Of a stretch of DNA of 64,000 nt, positions 8,351-15,495 are shown piece after piece. The stretch's first letter is position 1. The number at the start of each line of letters is the position of its first letter. The notes under the pieces are model-generated. The model saw nothing but the letters and a program-made list of their open reading frames with translations, was not told where the DNA came from and searched no databases. The stretch comes from Cellulosimicrobium funkei. Lineage in GTDB: Bacteria > Actinomycetota > Actinomycetes > Actinomycetales > Cellulomonadaceae. The DNA lies in contig NZ_SOZH01000004.1 of assembly GCF_004519295.1 (NCBI RefSeq), forward strand, positions 124,001-188,000, read 5' to 3'. The translations under genes and the position numbers were made by a program.

Positions 8351-8707
8351 GCCCGCTCCCGTCCCGGCCGCCTCCGTCCGGCGGCCCTCAGGGAGGAGGA
8401 CGCTCGAGAGCCGCGATCATGACGCGGTTCGCGGTGTGACGTGCGCGCGCGCTCGGGCCGCGCCCGACCTACTGTGATTCACATCACTGGCAACGCGCGT
8501 CACGAACGGGCGCCCCGGTGCTCTTGCACTGGTGGGGGACGTCGCCACGACGGGTCACGTGGCGACACACCTGGACCGGTGGCGGTCCGCGACGAGAGCT
8601 TCGCTGGGGGGAGCTCTCGCGGCGGATCGCCACCGGTTCTCCCGTCTCCGGGGGGTTTCCGTCCTTCCGGCACGCGCCCTCGCGTCCCGGTGGCAGCGCC
8701 CCGATTC
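8351..8707. repeat. 357-bp gap with palindromes between sigma factor and Mrf-like gene
   Basis: No gene is supported here. It holds three inverted repeats. GTCGCCAC pairs 8541-8548 with 8559-8566. A 16-bp near-perfect palindrome, 8575-8590 with 8622-8637, carries one mismatch. Nested inside it, CGAGAGCT (8593-8600) pairs with AGCTCTCG (8612-8619). A small palindrome TGTGATTCACA at 8473-8483 lies in the region likely to hold the sigma factor promoter (minus strand) and could be a regulator site. The larger palindrome lies just past the 3' end of the gene ending at 8708 and may act as its terminator. Confidence 0.55.
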
Positions 8708-9928
8708 TCAGACGGCGTCCGTGCGCGCGCCGAGCCAGGGCGCGAGGACGTCGGTGCGCCCCAGCCAGCGCAGCCCGCCGTCGGCCAGCTCGTCCCGCGT
8801 CGCGAGCACGTCGCGGAACGCGTCGAGGACCCGCTCGCGCACGTCCTCGCCCGGCTCGCCCTCCGGCGGCGTCGCGCCGACGACCACCACGCGCGTGTGC
8901 GGCTCGACGGGCCGCCCCTCGGCGGTGGTCGCGTCGTCCCACGTGCCGAGCGTGCCGATGCAGAGCTGGCCGCCCGCGCCGTCCCACGCGCACAGCGAGT
9001 CCGGGCGGTTCGCGACGTGGAACACCCCGCGCGACCGGACCCGCCCCGTGCCCAGGTCCTCGATGCGGCGCAGCAGCCGCTCGGGGTCGAAGGGGCGGGC
9101 CGAGCGCAGCTCGACCGTCCAGCTCCGGTCGCCCGCGCGGCGCGTGCGCCGGGGGAGCGGGCCCCGCACGCCGAGCGGGTGGGCCCGGCGCTCGCCGGCC
9201 ACCGGGTCGTGCGTGCGCCCCGCGAGGTCCGCGGCGGCGAGCGCGTGGAGGCCGTCGACCCGGCGGGTCCCGACGCCGCGCAGCCGGTCGACGAGCCCCG
9301 CCCCGGTCGCGGCGGCGACAGGATCGCCGGTCGTCACGACGAGGTCGGCGTGCTCGAGCTGCGCGGCGAGCACCTCCCCGACGGCCCGCTGGTCGTCCTC
9401 CGTGAGCCCCACCCCGCGCTCGGCGACGAGCTCGTCGTCGAGCAGGTCGTGCTCGAGCGTGTCGACGTCAGCGACGGCGAGCACGGTCGCGAGGCGCAGC
9501 CGATCGAGCTCGGCGCCGGGGGTGGTCTGCGCGGCGAGCGCGCGGACGACGGGCAGCGACTCGGCCGCCACGGGGAGCGCGAGCACGACGTGGTCCCAGC
9601 GCCCGTCGTCCGCGAGCCGCCGCAGCGTCGGGACGGCGTCCTCCCGGACCGCGCACGACAGGCACGCGTGCTCGAGCGGCACGACCTCGTCCTCGACGAC
9701 GCCGCTCGCGTCGACGACGACCCGGCGCAGCGCGCCCTCGGCGGCGCGGATGTCGTGGCGGAGCGCGACGACGCGCGGTGCCCCGACGACGAGCCCGAAC
9801 ACCGCGCTGTCGCGCAGCACGGGATCGATGGTCGCGAGGACGCTGAGGGCGACGCGGGTGTCGTCGGGCGCCGGGTCTGGCGAGGGATCCGGCGACGGGT
9901 CTGGCGAGGGGTGCGACGAGAAGGGCAT
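8708..9928 (-). CDS. CobW-like protein without P-loop, Mrf-type (zinc-starvation ribosome factor)
   Basis: A 406-residue COG0523/CobW-like protein with the conserved EHACLSCAVRED segment (Cys89-x2-Cys92) where GTPase members have CxCC, and a CobW C-terminal domain in the last 150 residues (SARPFDPERLLRRIEDL ... RSRGVFHVANRP). No Walker A GxxxxGK[ST] motif is present: the N-terminal strand reads SVLATIDPVLRDSAVFGL. Actinobacterial proteins of this type include mycobacterial Mrf, which recruits the hibernation factor to zinc-depleted ribosomes and is encoded with the alternative ribosomal proteins. Here it diverges from just such an operon, which supports that role. Start chosen at ATG 9928 with GGAG 9 bases upstream. 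The N-terminus has a short PSPD repeat of no known function. Confidence 0.75.
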   Translation of the reverse strand: MPFSSHPSPDPSPDPSPDPAPDDTRVALSVLATIDPVLRDSAVFGLVVGAPRVVALRHDIRAAEGALRRVVVDASGVVEDEVVPLEHACLSCAVREDAVPTLRRLADDGRWDHVVLALPVAAESLPVVRALAAQTTPGAELDRLRLATVLAVADVDTLEHDLLDDELVAERGVGLTEDDQRAVGEVLAAQLEHADLVVTTGDPVAAATGAGLVDRLRGVGTRRVDGLHALAAADLAGRTHDPVAGERRAHPLGVRGPLPRRTRRAGDRSWTVELRSARPFDPERLLRRIEDLGTGRVRSRGVFHVANRPDSLCAWDGAGGQLCIGTLGTWDDATTAEGRPVEPHTRVVVVGATPPEGEPGEDVRERVLDAFRDVLATRDELADGGLRWLGRTDVLAPWLGARTDAV

Positions 9929-9997
9929 GAAGCGCTCCGATCCGTGGTCTGGGGCGTCCCGGGAGGCGCGGCGGCCGGTGCGGGAACAACCTGCTCC

Positions 9998-10013
9998 TGA
10001 GAACTGTTCTCGA
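9998..10013 (-). promoter_or_regulatory. Probable second Zur-like box (Mrf-side)
   Basis: TGAGAACTGTTCTCGA is a near-perfect palindrome resembling the actinobacterial Zur consensus TGAnAATnATTnTCA at 9 of 12 informative positions. It lies 70 bases before the Mrf-like start on the minus strand. Confidence 0.45.
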
Positions 10014-10033
10014 CAGCGGGTCAGCATAGCGTC

Positions 10034-10063
10034 TTGACGGGAATGATTCTCACTATCTAGTGT
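10034..10063 (+). promoter_or_regulatory. Promoter with Zur box in the spacer, alternative ribosomal operon
   Basis: TTGACG (10034-10039), an 18-base spacer and TAGTGT (10058-10063) form a promoter. The spacer contains GGGAATGATTCTCA (10039-10052), matching the Zur palindrome at about 10 of 12 positions. Zinc-loaded Zur bound there would block RNA polymerase, and zinc shortage would free the operon. Confidence 0.75.
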
Positions 10064-10101
10064 CGTCCCCGTCGCCCCGACCGACCCCGAGAGGAACCGC
10101 C

Positions 10102-10338
10102 ATGTCCGCCGTCTGCCAGGTGCTCGGCACCGCTCCCGGGTTCGGCCACGCGATCTCGCACTCCCACGTGCGGACCAAGCGTCGCTTCGACCCGAACATC
10201 CAGAAGAAGCGCTACTGGGTGCCGTCGCTGGGTCGCCACGTGACCCTGCGCGTCAGCGCCCGGGGCATCAAGACCATCGACCGCCAGGGGATCGACGCCG
10301 TCGTGGCGCGGATCCTCGCCCGAGGGGAGAAGCTCTGA
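10102..10338 (+). CDS. rpmB: Ribosomal protein L28, zinc-free form
   Basis: This is a 78-residue L28: [28 protein letters not shown] is followed by the typical [11 protein letters not shown] and [16 protein letters not shown]. Zinc-binding L28 carries two CxxC pairs; here only one Cys (residue 5) remains and the others are replaced (CQVLG). It therefore should not bind zinc and can replace the zinc form in ribosomes when zinc is short, releasing metal. The ATG follows GAGAGGAACC. It is the first gene of the Zur-controlled operon and its TGA overlaps the start of rpmG. Confidence 0.95.
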   Translation: MSAVCQVLGTAPGFGHAISHSHVRTKRRFDPNIQKKRYWVPSLGRHVTLRVSARGIKTIDRQGIDAVVARILARGEKL

Positions 10339-10505
10339 TGGCTACCCGCACCGACCTCCGTCCCGTGATCAAGCTCCGGTCCACCGCGGGCACCGGGTTC
10401 ACCTACGTGACCCGCAAGAACCGCCGCAACGACCCCGACCGCATGGTCCTGCGCAAGTTCGACCCCGTCGTCCGCCGCCACGTCGACTTCCGCGAGGAGC
10501 GCTGA
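10338..10505 (+). CDS. rpmG: Ribosomal protein L33, zinc-free form
   Basis: The 55-residue L33 ([46 protein letters not shown]) has no cysteine at all, where zinc-type L33 has a CxxC...CxxC ribbon. Length and core motifs ([14 protein letters not shown]) are normal for L33. Starts and stops overlap neighbours by one base on both sides (ATGA), so translation is coupled within the zinc-starvation operon. Confidence 0.95.
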   Translation: MATRTDLRPVIKLRSTAGTGFTYVTRKNRRNDPDRMVLRKFDPVVRRHVDFREER

Positions 10506-10810
10506 TGGCGAAGCGGTCGAAGATCGCGCGCAACGAGCAGCGGGCGGCCGTCGTCGCCCGCTACGCCGAGCGTCGTGCCGAGCTGAAGCGCGTCGTCGCG
10601 TCGCCGTCGTCGTCCTTCGAGGAGAAGGCGGACGCGGTGCGCGAGCTCCAGCGCCAGCCGCGCGACGCGAGCGCCACGCGCACGCGCAACCGCGACGTCG
10701 TCGACGGCCGCCCGCGCGGCTACCTGAGGAAGTTCGGGCTCTCCCGCGTCCGCCTGCGCCAGCAGGCGCACCGCGGCGAGCTGCCCGGAGTCACGAAGTC
10801 GAGCTGGTGA
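10505..10810 (+). CDS. rpsN: Ribosomal protein S14, zinc-free long form
   Basis: The gene encodes 101 residues beginning [12 protein letters not shown], with [33 protein letters not shown] at the C-terminus. This is the long, cysteine-free S14 class; the short zinc class (about 61 residues) has CxxC pairs. The protein assembles into the head of the 30S subunit. It is translationally coupled to rpmG by an ATGA overlap. A 47-base gap with a GC hairpin and a strong AAGGAGG site separates it from rpmE. Confidence 0.95.
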   Translation: MAKRSKIARNEQRAAVVARYAERRAELKRVVASPSSSFEEKADAVRELQRQPRDASATRTRNRDVVDGRPRGYLRKFGLSRVRLRQQAHRGELPGVTKSSW

Positions 10811-10857
10811 CCGCCGCCCCGAGCGGCGGCCGGCCCTGGCTCAGCAAGGAGGCCACC

Positions 10858-11157
10858 ATGAAGAAGGACATCCACCCCGTCTACGGGCCCGTCGTCTACC
10901 GCGACAAGTCCGCCGACTTCTCGTTCCTGACCCGCTCGACCCTCGCGGGCGACCACCCGCAGGGCCCGGGCGTCCCGCGCGAGACCGTGACGTGGACGGA
11001 CGGGAACACCTACCCCGTCGTCGACGTCGAGATCTCGAGCGCGAGCCACCCGTTCTACACGGGCACGCAGCGCGTCGTGGACACGGCCGGCCGCGTCGAG
11101 AAGTTCCGCCAGCGCTACGGCGCCCGCGGCGGCGCGCAGGGCGGGGGCGCGCGATGA
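10858..11157 (+). CDS. rpmE: Ribosomal protein L31 type B, zinc-free
   Basis: A 99-residue L31 of type [29 protein letters not shown], then [32 protein letters not shown]. It lacks the Cys residues of type A L31. Type B L31 is a classic Zur target that can displace zinc L31 from the ribosome surface and free zinc. AAGGAGG at 10846-10852 is a near-ideal ribosome site, suggesting high translation. It overlaps rpmJ by ATGA. Confidence 0.95.
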   Translation: MKKDIHPVYGPVVYRDKSADFSFLTRSTLAGDHPQGPGVPRETVTWTDGNTYPVVDVEISSASHPFYTGTQRVVDTAGRVEKFRQRYGARGGAQGGGAR

Positions 11158-11276
11158 AGGTCCGCGCCTCGCTCCGCTCGCTCAAGGACAAGCCCGGGGC
11201 GAAGGTCGTGCGCCGGCACGGCAAGACCTTCGTCCTCAACAAGGCCAACCCGCGCTGGAAGGCCCGTCAGGGCTGA
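11154..11276 (+). CDS. rpmJ: Ribosomal protein L36, zinc-free form
   Basis: This 40-residue protein reads [40 protein letters not shown], matching the longer, cysteine-free L36 class. Zinc L36 is about 37 residues with a CCHC site. It starts inside the end of rpmE (ATGA). It completes a set of five zinc-free ribosomal proteins in one operon, with rpmF separate at 13853. No alternative S18 gene is seen here, unlike the mycobacterial operon. Confidence 0.92.
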   Translation: MKVRASLRSLKDKPGAKVVRRHGKTFVLNKANPRWKARQG

Positions 11277-11304
11277 CCCGCGCACCACCACCACCGGAGA
11301 GGAG

Positions 11305-11330
11305 CGGCCGCCCGGGTGTCCGGGCGGCCG
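11305..11330 (+). terminator. Perfect hairpin between rpmJ and aztD (attenuator or terminator)
   Basis: CGGCCGCCCGG / CCGGGCGGCCG form an 11-bp perfect stem with loop GTGT, ending 8 bases before the aztD ATG. A GAGAGGAG sequence lies just before the stem. It could end most transcripts after rpmJ or limit aztD translation. Confidence 0.55.
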
Positions 11331-11337
11331 ACCACGC

Positions 11338-12783
11338 ATGCACCACACCGCACCCGACCCGACCGACGCCGCTGCCGATTCCGCCCGGGTGACGGCCCCT
11401 CCCGGCGCCCGTGCCCGACGCCGCCCGCTCGCCCTCGCGCTCGGCCTCGCCCTCCCGCTCACGCTCGTCGCGGCGTGCGCGCAGGGCGCGGGCTCCGAGG
11501 GCGAGCAGGGCGACGCGGCGGAGCCCGCGCCGTCCGCCACGTCCGACGTGAGCGAGGCCGCGGCGCTCACCCCGCGCCTCGCGATCACCTACGACGGCGG
11601 CGTCCAGGTCCTCGACGCGACGACGCTCGAGGTCGTCGACGACCTCGAGCTCGACGGCTTCAACCGCCTCAACCCCGCGGGCGACGGGCGGCACCTGCTC
11701 GTCTCGACGTCCGGCGGGTTCCAGGTGCTCGACGCCGGCACCTGGGCCGAGCCGCACGGCGACCACGCCCACTACTACACGGCCGACCCGGTCCTCACGG
11801 ACGTGACGTACGCGGCCGAGAAGCCGGGCCACGTCGTCGTGCACGACGGCCGCACCGCGCTGTTCGACGACGGCACGGGCGACATCACCGTGCTCGACTC
11901 GGCCACCGTGGCCGACCCGCACGGCATCGACGACGCGCGCACCCTGACCACCCCCGCGGCGCACCACGGTGTCGCGGTCGAGCTGTCCGACGGCTCGCTC
12001 GTCGTCTCCGAGGGCACCGAGGACGCGCGCACCGGCGTCCGCCTCCTCGACGCCGCAGGTGACGAGGTCTCGGCGAACGACCAGTGCCCCGGCGTGCACG
12101 GGGAGGCCGTCGCCGCGGGCGAGGCCGTCGTCATCGGCTGCGAGGACGGCGTGCTCGTCGTCGCGGGCGGCGCGATCACCAAGGTCGCCGCCCCGGACGC
12201 CTACGGGCGCATCGGCAACCAGGCGGGCAGCGAGGCGTCGCCCGTCGTGCTCGGCGACTACAAGTCCGACCCTGACGCGGAGCTCGAGCGGCCCACGCGC
12301 GTCTCCCTCGTGGACACGCGCGACGCGAGCCTGCGCCTCGTCGACCTCCCCGCGAGCTACACCTTCCGCTCGCTCGGGCGGGGCGACGCGGGCGAGGCGC
12401 TCGTGCTCGGCACCGACGGGTCGCTGCACGTCATCGACCCGGAGTCGGGCACGGTCGTCCGGTCCGTCCCCGTCGTCGACGCGTGGGAGGAGCCCGAGGA
12501 GTGGCAGGAGCCGCGGCCGGCGCTGTTCGTCCAGGACGGCATCGCCTACGTCACGGACCCGGCCGGTCGCGCGATCCACGCGGTCGACTACGTGGGCGGC
12601 GAGGTGTGGAAGAGCGCGGAGCTCGACGTCGTCCCGAACGAGCTCAACGGGGTCACCGGCAAGCCGGCCACCACGGGGGGCCACGAGGCCGACGAGCACG
12701 CCCACGAGGACGGCGAGCACGGTCACGACGAGCCCGCGCACGACGAGCACGAGGGCCACGACCACGAGCACGAGGACGGCTGA
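11338..12783 (+). CDS. aztD: Zinc metallochaperone AztD-like lipoprotein
   Basis: The 481-residue secreted protein has a twin-basic stretch (ARARRRP), a hydrophobic segment and the lipobox LVAAC, placing the lipidated Cys at residue 47. The body is a beta-propeller of repeated V(Q/L)VLDA-type strands (GVQVLDATTLEVV, GFQVLDAGTW, GVRLLDAAGDE, SLHVIDPESGTVVRSVPV), as in AztD, which hands zinc to the AztC solute-binding protein. The C-terminal 30 residues are a His/Asp/Glu tail (HEADEHAHEDGEHGHDEPAHDEHEGHDHEHEDG in pieces) able to hold several metal ions. No aztABC genes are in the window. Position after the Zur operon fits zinc-starvation expression. GTG at codon 18 is an alternative start that keeps the signal peptide. 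Confidence 0.85.
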   Translation: MHHTAPDPTDAAADSARVTAPPGARARRRPLALALGLALPLTLVAACAQGAGSEGEQGDAAEPAPSATSDVSEAAALTPRLAITYDGGVQVLDATTLEVVDDLELDGFNRLNPAGDGRHLLVSTSGGFQVLDAGTWAEPHGDHAHYYTADPVLTDVTYAAEKPGHVVVHDGRTALFDDGTGDITVLDSATVADPHGIDDARTLTTPAAHHGVAVELSDGSLVVSEGTEDARTGVRLLDAAGDEVSANDQCPGVHGEAVAAGEAVVIGCEDGVLVVAGGAITKVAAPDAYGRIGNQAGSEASPVVLGDYKSDPDAELERPTRVSLVDTRDASLRLVDLPASYTFRSLGRGDAGEALVLGTDGSLHVIDPESGTVVRSVPVVDAWEEPEEWQEPRPALFVQDGIAYVTDPAGRAIHAVDYVGGEVWKSAELDVVPNELNGVTGKPATTGGHEADEHAHEDGEHGHDEPAHDEHEGHDHEHEDG

Positions 12784-12937
12784 GCGAGGACACGCGACGA
12801 CGAGAGCCGCGAGAAGTCGCGCGAAACTCCGCGTGTTCCCTAGTGTTGTCCCCGGTGCACGGCCCCGCGGCTGGCACACTGAGACCGTGACGACGGGTGG
12901 TGACCACCGCGCGTCGTGAACCGAAGAAGGGATTCGC

Positions 12938-13219
12938 ATGTCGCTCAACAAGTCCGAGCTCGTCTCGGCCATCGCCAGCAAGGCCGACCTGTCGAAGGCG
13001 GACGCCGAGAAGGCTCTCAACGCCTTCCAGGAGGTGCTCATCGAGTCGCTGGGCAAGGGCGAGGCCGTCAAGGTCACGGGCCTCCTGTCCGTCGAGCGCG
13101 TCGAGCGTGCCGCCCGCACGGGCCGCAACCCCCGTACGGGCGAGGAGATCTCGATCCCGGCCGGTTACGGCGTGAAGATCAGCGCCGGCAGCCTGCTCAA
13201 GAAGGCCGTCGCCAAGTGA
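12938..13219 (+). CDS. hup: HU-family DNA-binding protein
   Basis: This 93-residue HU protein has MSLNKSELVSAIASKADLSKADAEKAL at the N-terminus, the saddle strand GLLSVERVERAARTGRNPRTGEEISIPAGYGVKISAGSLLKKAV, and the conserved RxGRNPxTGE arm motif. Short length with no Lys-rich tail distinguishes it from mycobacterial HupB. It compacts the nucleoid. A GAAGAAGGGATTCGC leader holds the ribosome site, and TAGTGT at 12841-12846 is a plausible -10. It ends in a strong terminator. Confidence 0.97.
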   Translation: MSLNKSELVSAIASKADLSKADAEKALNAFQEVLIESLGKGEAVKVTGLLSVERVERAARTGRNPRTGEEISIPAGYGVKISAGSLLKKAVAK

Positions 13220-13255
13220 CGTCCCGCTGACCGGCCGTCGCCGGCCCGGTCAGCA

Positions 13256-13299
13256 GCACGAAGGCCCGGACCCCCGTGAGGGGATCCGGGCCTTCGTGC
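13256..13299 (+). terminator. Strong terminator hairpin after hup
   Basis: A perfect 15-bp stem GCACGAAGGCCCGGA / TCCGGGCCTTCGTGC encloses a GC-rich loop. It sits between hup and the convergent gene ending at 13314, so it may serve both strands. Confidence 0.85.
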
Positions 13300-13313
13300 G
13301 TGCGGGGGGCGGG

Positions 13314-13685
13314 TCAGGCGTGCACGACGTTCGCGAGGATGCCGTGCTGCGTGAGGCGCGTGCCGATCGCCTGGTCGACCTCGCCGAACGCCTTGTTCGA
13401 GCGTGCGACGCCGACGGCGCCGGCCATCGCGCCGTGCCCGGTCGGGCGGTCGATGCGCGCGACGAGCTGGTCGCCGTGGACCATGAAGTCGACCGTGAAG
13501 ACGAGGTGCTGGGCCTTGCCGGCGAACGCGCCGAGCCAGAACGTCTTCTGCTTGCTGCCGCGCTCGGCGGCCCACTGGCCCGTGGGGCGCGTGGTCACCG
13601 TGAAGCCCTGCTCCTGGAGCGCGGCGTGCAGGTGCTGCTTGGCGACCTCCGGGTCACCGGAGAGGAAGTAGTCGACCGTGGCCAT
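13314..13685 (-). CDS. Conserved hypothetical 123-residue protein
   Basis: The sequence opens MATVDYFLSGDPEVAKQHLHAALQEQGFTVTTRPTG and continues with alternating beta strands (QKTFWLGAFAGKAQHLVFTVDFMVHGDQLVARIDRPTGH) and a Gly/Ala-rich helix near the end. The shape, one helix then antiparallel strands, suggests a small alpha/beta domain of unknown role; I do not recognise the family. GAGGAG lies 10 bases before ATG. It is transcribed away from the Zur-controlled rpmF, with 167 bases between, so co-regulation by zinc is possible but unsupported. Confidence 0.75.
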   Translation of the reverse strand: MATVDYFLSGDPEVAKQHLHAALQEQGFTVTTRPTGQWAAERGSKQKTFWLGAFAGKAQHLVFTVDFMVHGDQLVARIDRPTGHGAMAGAVGVARSNKAFGEVDQAIGTRLTQHGILANVVHA

Positions 13686-13795
13686 GAGGGCTCCTCGTGC
13701 GTCGTGGTGGTGGGTGCGGCGGTCGCGCCGGGTCGTGGCGGGGCGCGCGGCCCCGGGGATGCTACCGCCGGGCCGGGCCAGCGACCGGACTGTCT

Positions 13796-13824
13796 TGAGA
13801 ATCGTTCTCACGAACCGGTAGGCT
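13796..13824 (+). promoter_or_regulatory. Zur box and promoter of rpmF
   Basis: TGAGAATCGTTCTCA (13796-13810) matches the Zur consensus at 11 of 12 positions and is a perfect palindrome around its centre. It overlaps a -35-like TTGAGA (13795-13800), with an 18-base spacer to TAGGCT (13819-13824). It is the best Zur site in the window. Confidence 0.8.
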
Positions 13825-13852
13825 GGACGCTCGCCCACCGGAAGGACCCCTC

Positions 13853-14023
13853 ATGGCCGTGCCCAAGCGCAAGCTCTCCCGCTCGAACACCCGCGCCCGT
13901 CGCTCGCAGTGGAAGGCGCAGGTGCCCGAGCTCGTGACCGTCGTCGTCGACGGCCGCGAGGTCACCCTCCCGCGTCGCCTCGTCGCGGGCGTGCGCCGCG
14001 GCCACGTGACGCTCCCCGAGTGA
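13853..14023 (+). CDS. rpmF: Ribosomal protein L32, zinc-free form
   Basis: The 56-residue L32 starts [22 protein letters not shown], as all L32 do, but the zinc-ribbon half is replaced by a cysteine-free sequence ([33 protein letters not shown]). It is controlled by a Zur box directly upstream, so the cell can make L32 without zinc. It is a single-gene unit 29 bases after its -10 element, apart from the main zinc-free ribosomal operon 2.6 kb away. GGAAGGACC is the ribosome site. Confidence 0.93.
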   Translation: MAVPKRKLSRSNTRARRSQWKAQVPELVTVVVDGREVTLPRRLVAGVRRGHVTLPE

Positions 14024-14117
14024 GCCGGAGGGGGCCCCGGACGGCCCGGCCCGCGCGATCGGTGCCCGACGGCGCGTGCCGCCGGGCGCCGTCGGGCCGC
14101 CGTGGCAGCATCCTCGC

Positions 14118-15428
14118 GTGAGCGCACCGACCCCTCCCGAGACGCCCGGGCGCGGCGAGCGCCGCACGCGGTCCCGGCGGGTGCCCGACGTCCTGGCGCG
14201 CGGCACCGCACGCACCCCGGCGCACGCGCACGCCCACGCGCACGGCCCGGCCGCGCCCGCGACCCGGCGCGTGCGGGTCACGCTCGCCGCGCTCCTGGTG
14301 CCCGCGCTGCTCGTCACGCTCGCCGGGCTCGTCGCGCTGTGGCCCGCCGCGGCGGACGTGCCCGCACGCATCCCCGTCGCCGCGGAGGGCAGCACCGTCC
14401 TGCGCGCGACCGTCACCGGGCCGGTCGACGAGGCGACGAGCGAGGTGCCCGCCCGGCTCGACGCGGGCTCCCGAGCGGGCGGCGAGGACGTGGGCGGCGA
14501 CGCGATCACCGTCAACGCGCCGCCCGAGTACGTCGCCTACGGGTTCGACGAGGGCGACCGCCTGCGCGTCCTGTACATCGCCGAGGCCGCGGGCGCGGGC
14601 GGCACGCCCTACGTCTTCATGGACTTCGAGCGCGGGCTGCCCATCGGCGTCCTCGCGGTCGCGTACGCCGTCGTGGTGCTCGCCGTCGCACGGTGGCGGG
14701 GGCTCGCGGCGCTCGCGGGGCTCGCGGGGGCGTTCGTCGTCATCACGTCGTTCACGCTGCCCGCGCTCCTCACGGGGCAGAACGCGCTGGGCGTCGCGCT
14801 CGTGACGTCGTCGCTCGTCATGTTCGTCGTGCTGTACGTCGCGCACGGATTCACCGCGCGGACGTCGACGGCGCTGCTCGGCACCCTCGTCGGCCTGGTG
14901 CTCACGGCCGTGCTGGGCTGGTGGGGATCCGGGGCGGCCAACATCACGGGCCTCACGTCGGAGGAGTCCCTGTGGATCCCGCAGTACGCGCCCGAGCTCT
15001 CGATCCGCGGGGTCGTGCTGTGCGGGATCGTGCTCGCCGGCATGGGCGTGCTCAACGACGTGACGATCACGCAGGCGTCCGCGGTGTGGGAGCTGCGCGC
15101 CGTCGCGCCGCTCGCGACCCGGCGCGAGCTGTACGCGCGCGCGATGCGCATCGGGCGCGACCACATCGCCTCGACCGTCTACACGATCGCGTTCGCGTAC
15201 GTCGGCGCCGCGCTGCCGCTCCTCATGGCGGTCTACCTCTCCGACCAGAACCTCGCGACCAGCCTCACCTCGGGGGAGATCGCGGAGGAGGTCGTGCGCA
15301 CCCTCGTCGGCTCGATCGGGCTCGTGCTCGCGATCCCCATCACCACGGGCATCGCGGCGCTCACCGTGCCCGGTGCCGGCTCGGCGCGGTCGGTCCCCGT
15401 GGGTAGGGTCGAGGTTCCCGCGACCTGA
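14118..15428 (+). CDS. YibE/F family membrane protein
   Basis: About 436 residues; the His/Ala-rich N-terminus (TPAHAHAHAHGPAAP) is followed by a first membrane helix, an extracytoplasmic domain (about 75-165) and eight or so further helices. Family motifs include the run MDFERGLPIGVLAVAYAVVVLAVARWRG, GFTARTSTALLGTL, GMGVLNDVTITQASAVWELR, and AMRIGRDHIASTVYTIAFAYVGAALPLLMAVYLS. YibE/F proteins are thought to be transporters; substrate unknown. The His cluster raises the idea of metal binding beside the zinc block, which is inference. GTG 14118 is 6 bases after CAGCAT, a weak leaderless promoter layout; an upstream GTG at 14076 is less likely. Confidence 0.88.
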   Translation: MSAPTPPETPGRGERRTRSRRVPDVLARGTARTPAHAHAHAHGPAAPATRRVRVTLAALLVPALLVTLAGLVALWPAAADVPARIPVAAEGSTVLRATVTGPVDEATSEVPARLDAGSRAGGEDVGGDAITVNAPPEYVAYGFDEGDRLRVLYIAEAAGAGGTPYVFMDFERGLPIGVLAVAYAVVVLAVARWRGLAALAGLAGAFVVITSFTLPALLTGQNALGVALVTSSLVMFVVLYVAHGFTARTSTALLGTLVGLVLTAVLGWWGSGAANITGLTSEESLWIPQYAPELSIRGVVLCGIVLAGMGVLNDVTITQASAVWELRAVAPLATRRELYARAMRIGRDHIASTVYTIAFAYVGAALPLLMAVYLSDQNLATSLTSGEIAEEVVRTLVGSIGLVLAIPITTGIAALTVPGAGSARSVPVGRVEVPAT

Positions 15429-15495
15429 CGGCGGGACGCCCGCCCGCGCGGGCACGACGACCGGGGCGACCCGGCGGCACGACGAGAGGACGACG

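Noticed and set aside
8473-8483. CRP-type site TGTGATTCACA as a firm regulatory site
   Set aside because: Spacing is shorter than the CRP consensus and no CRP target is obvious; kept only as a note in the gap entry.
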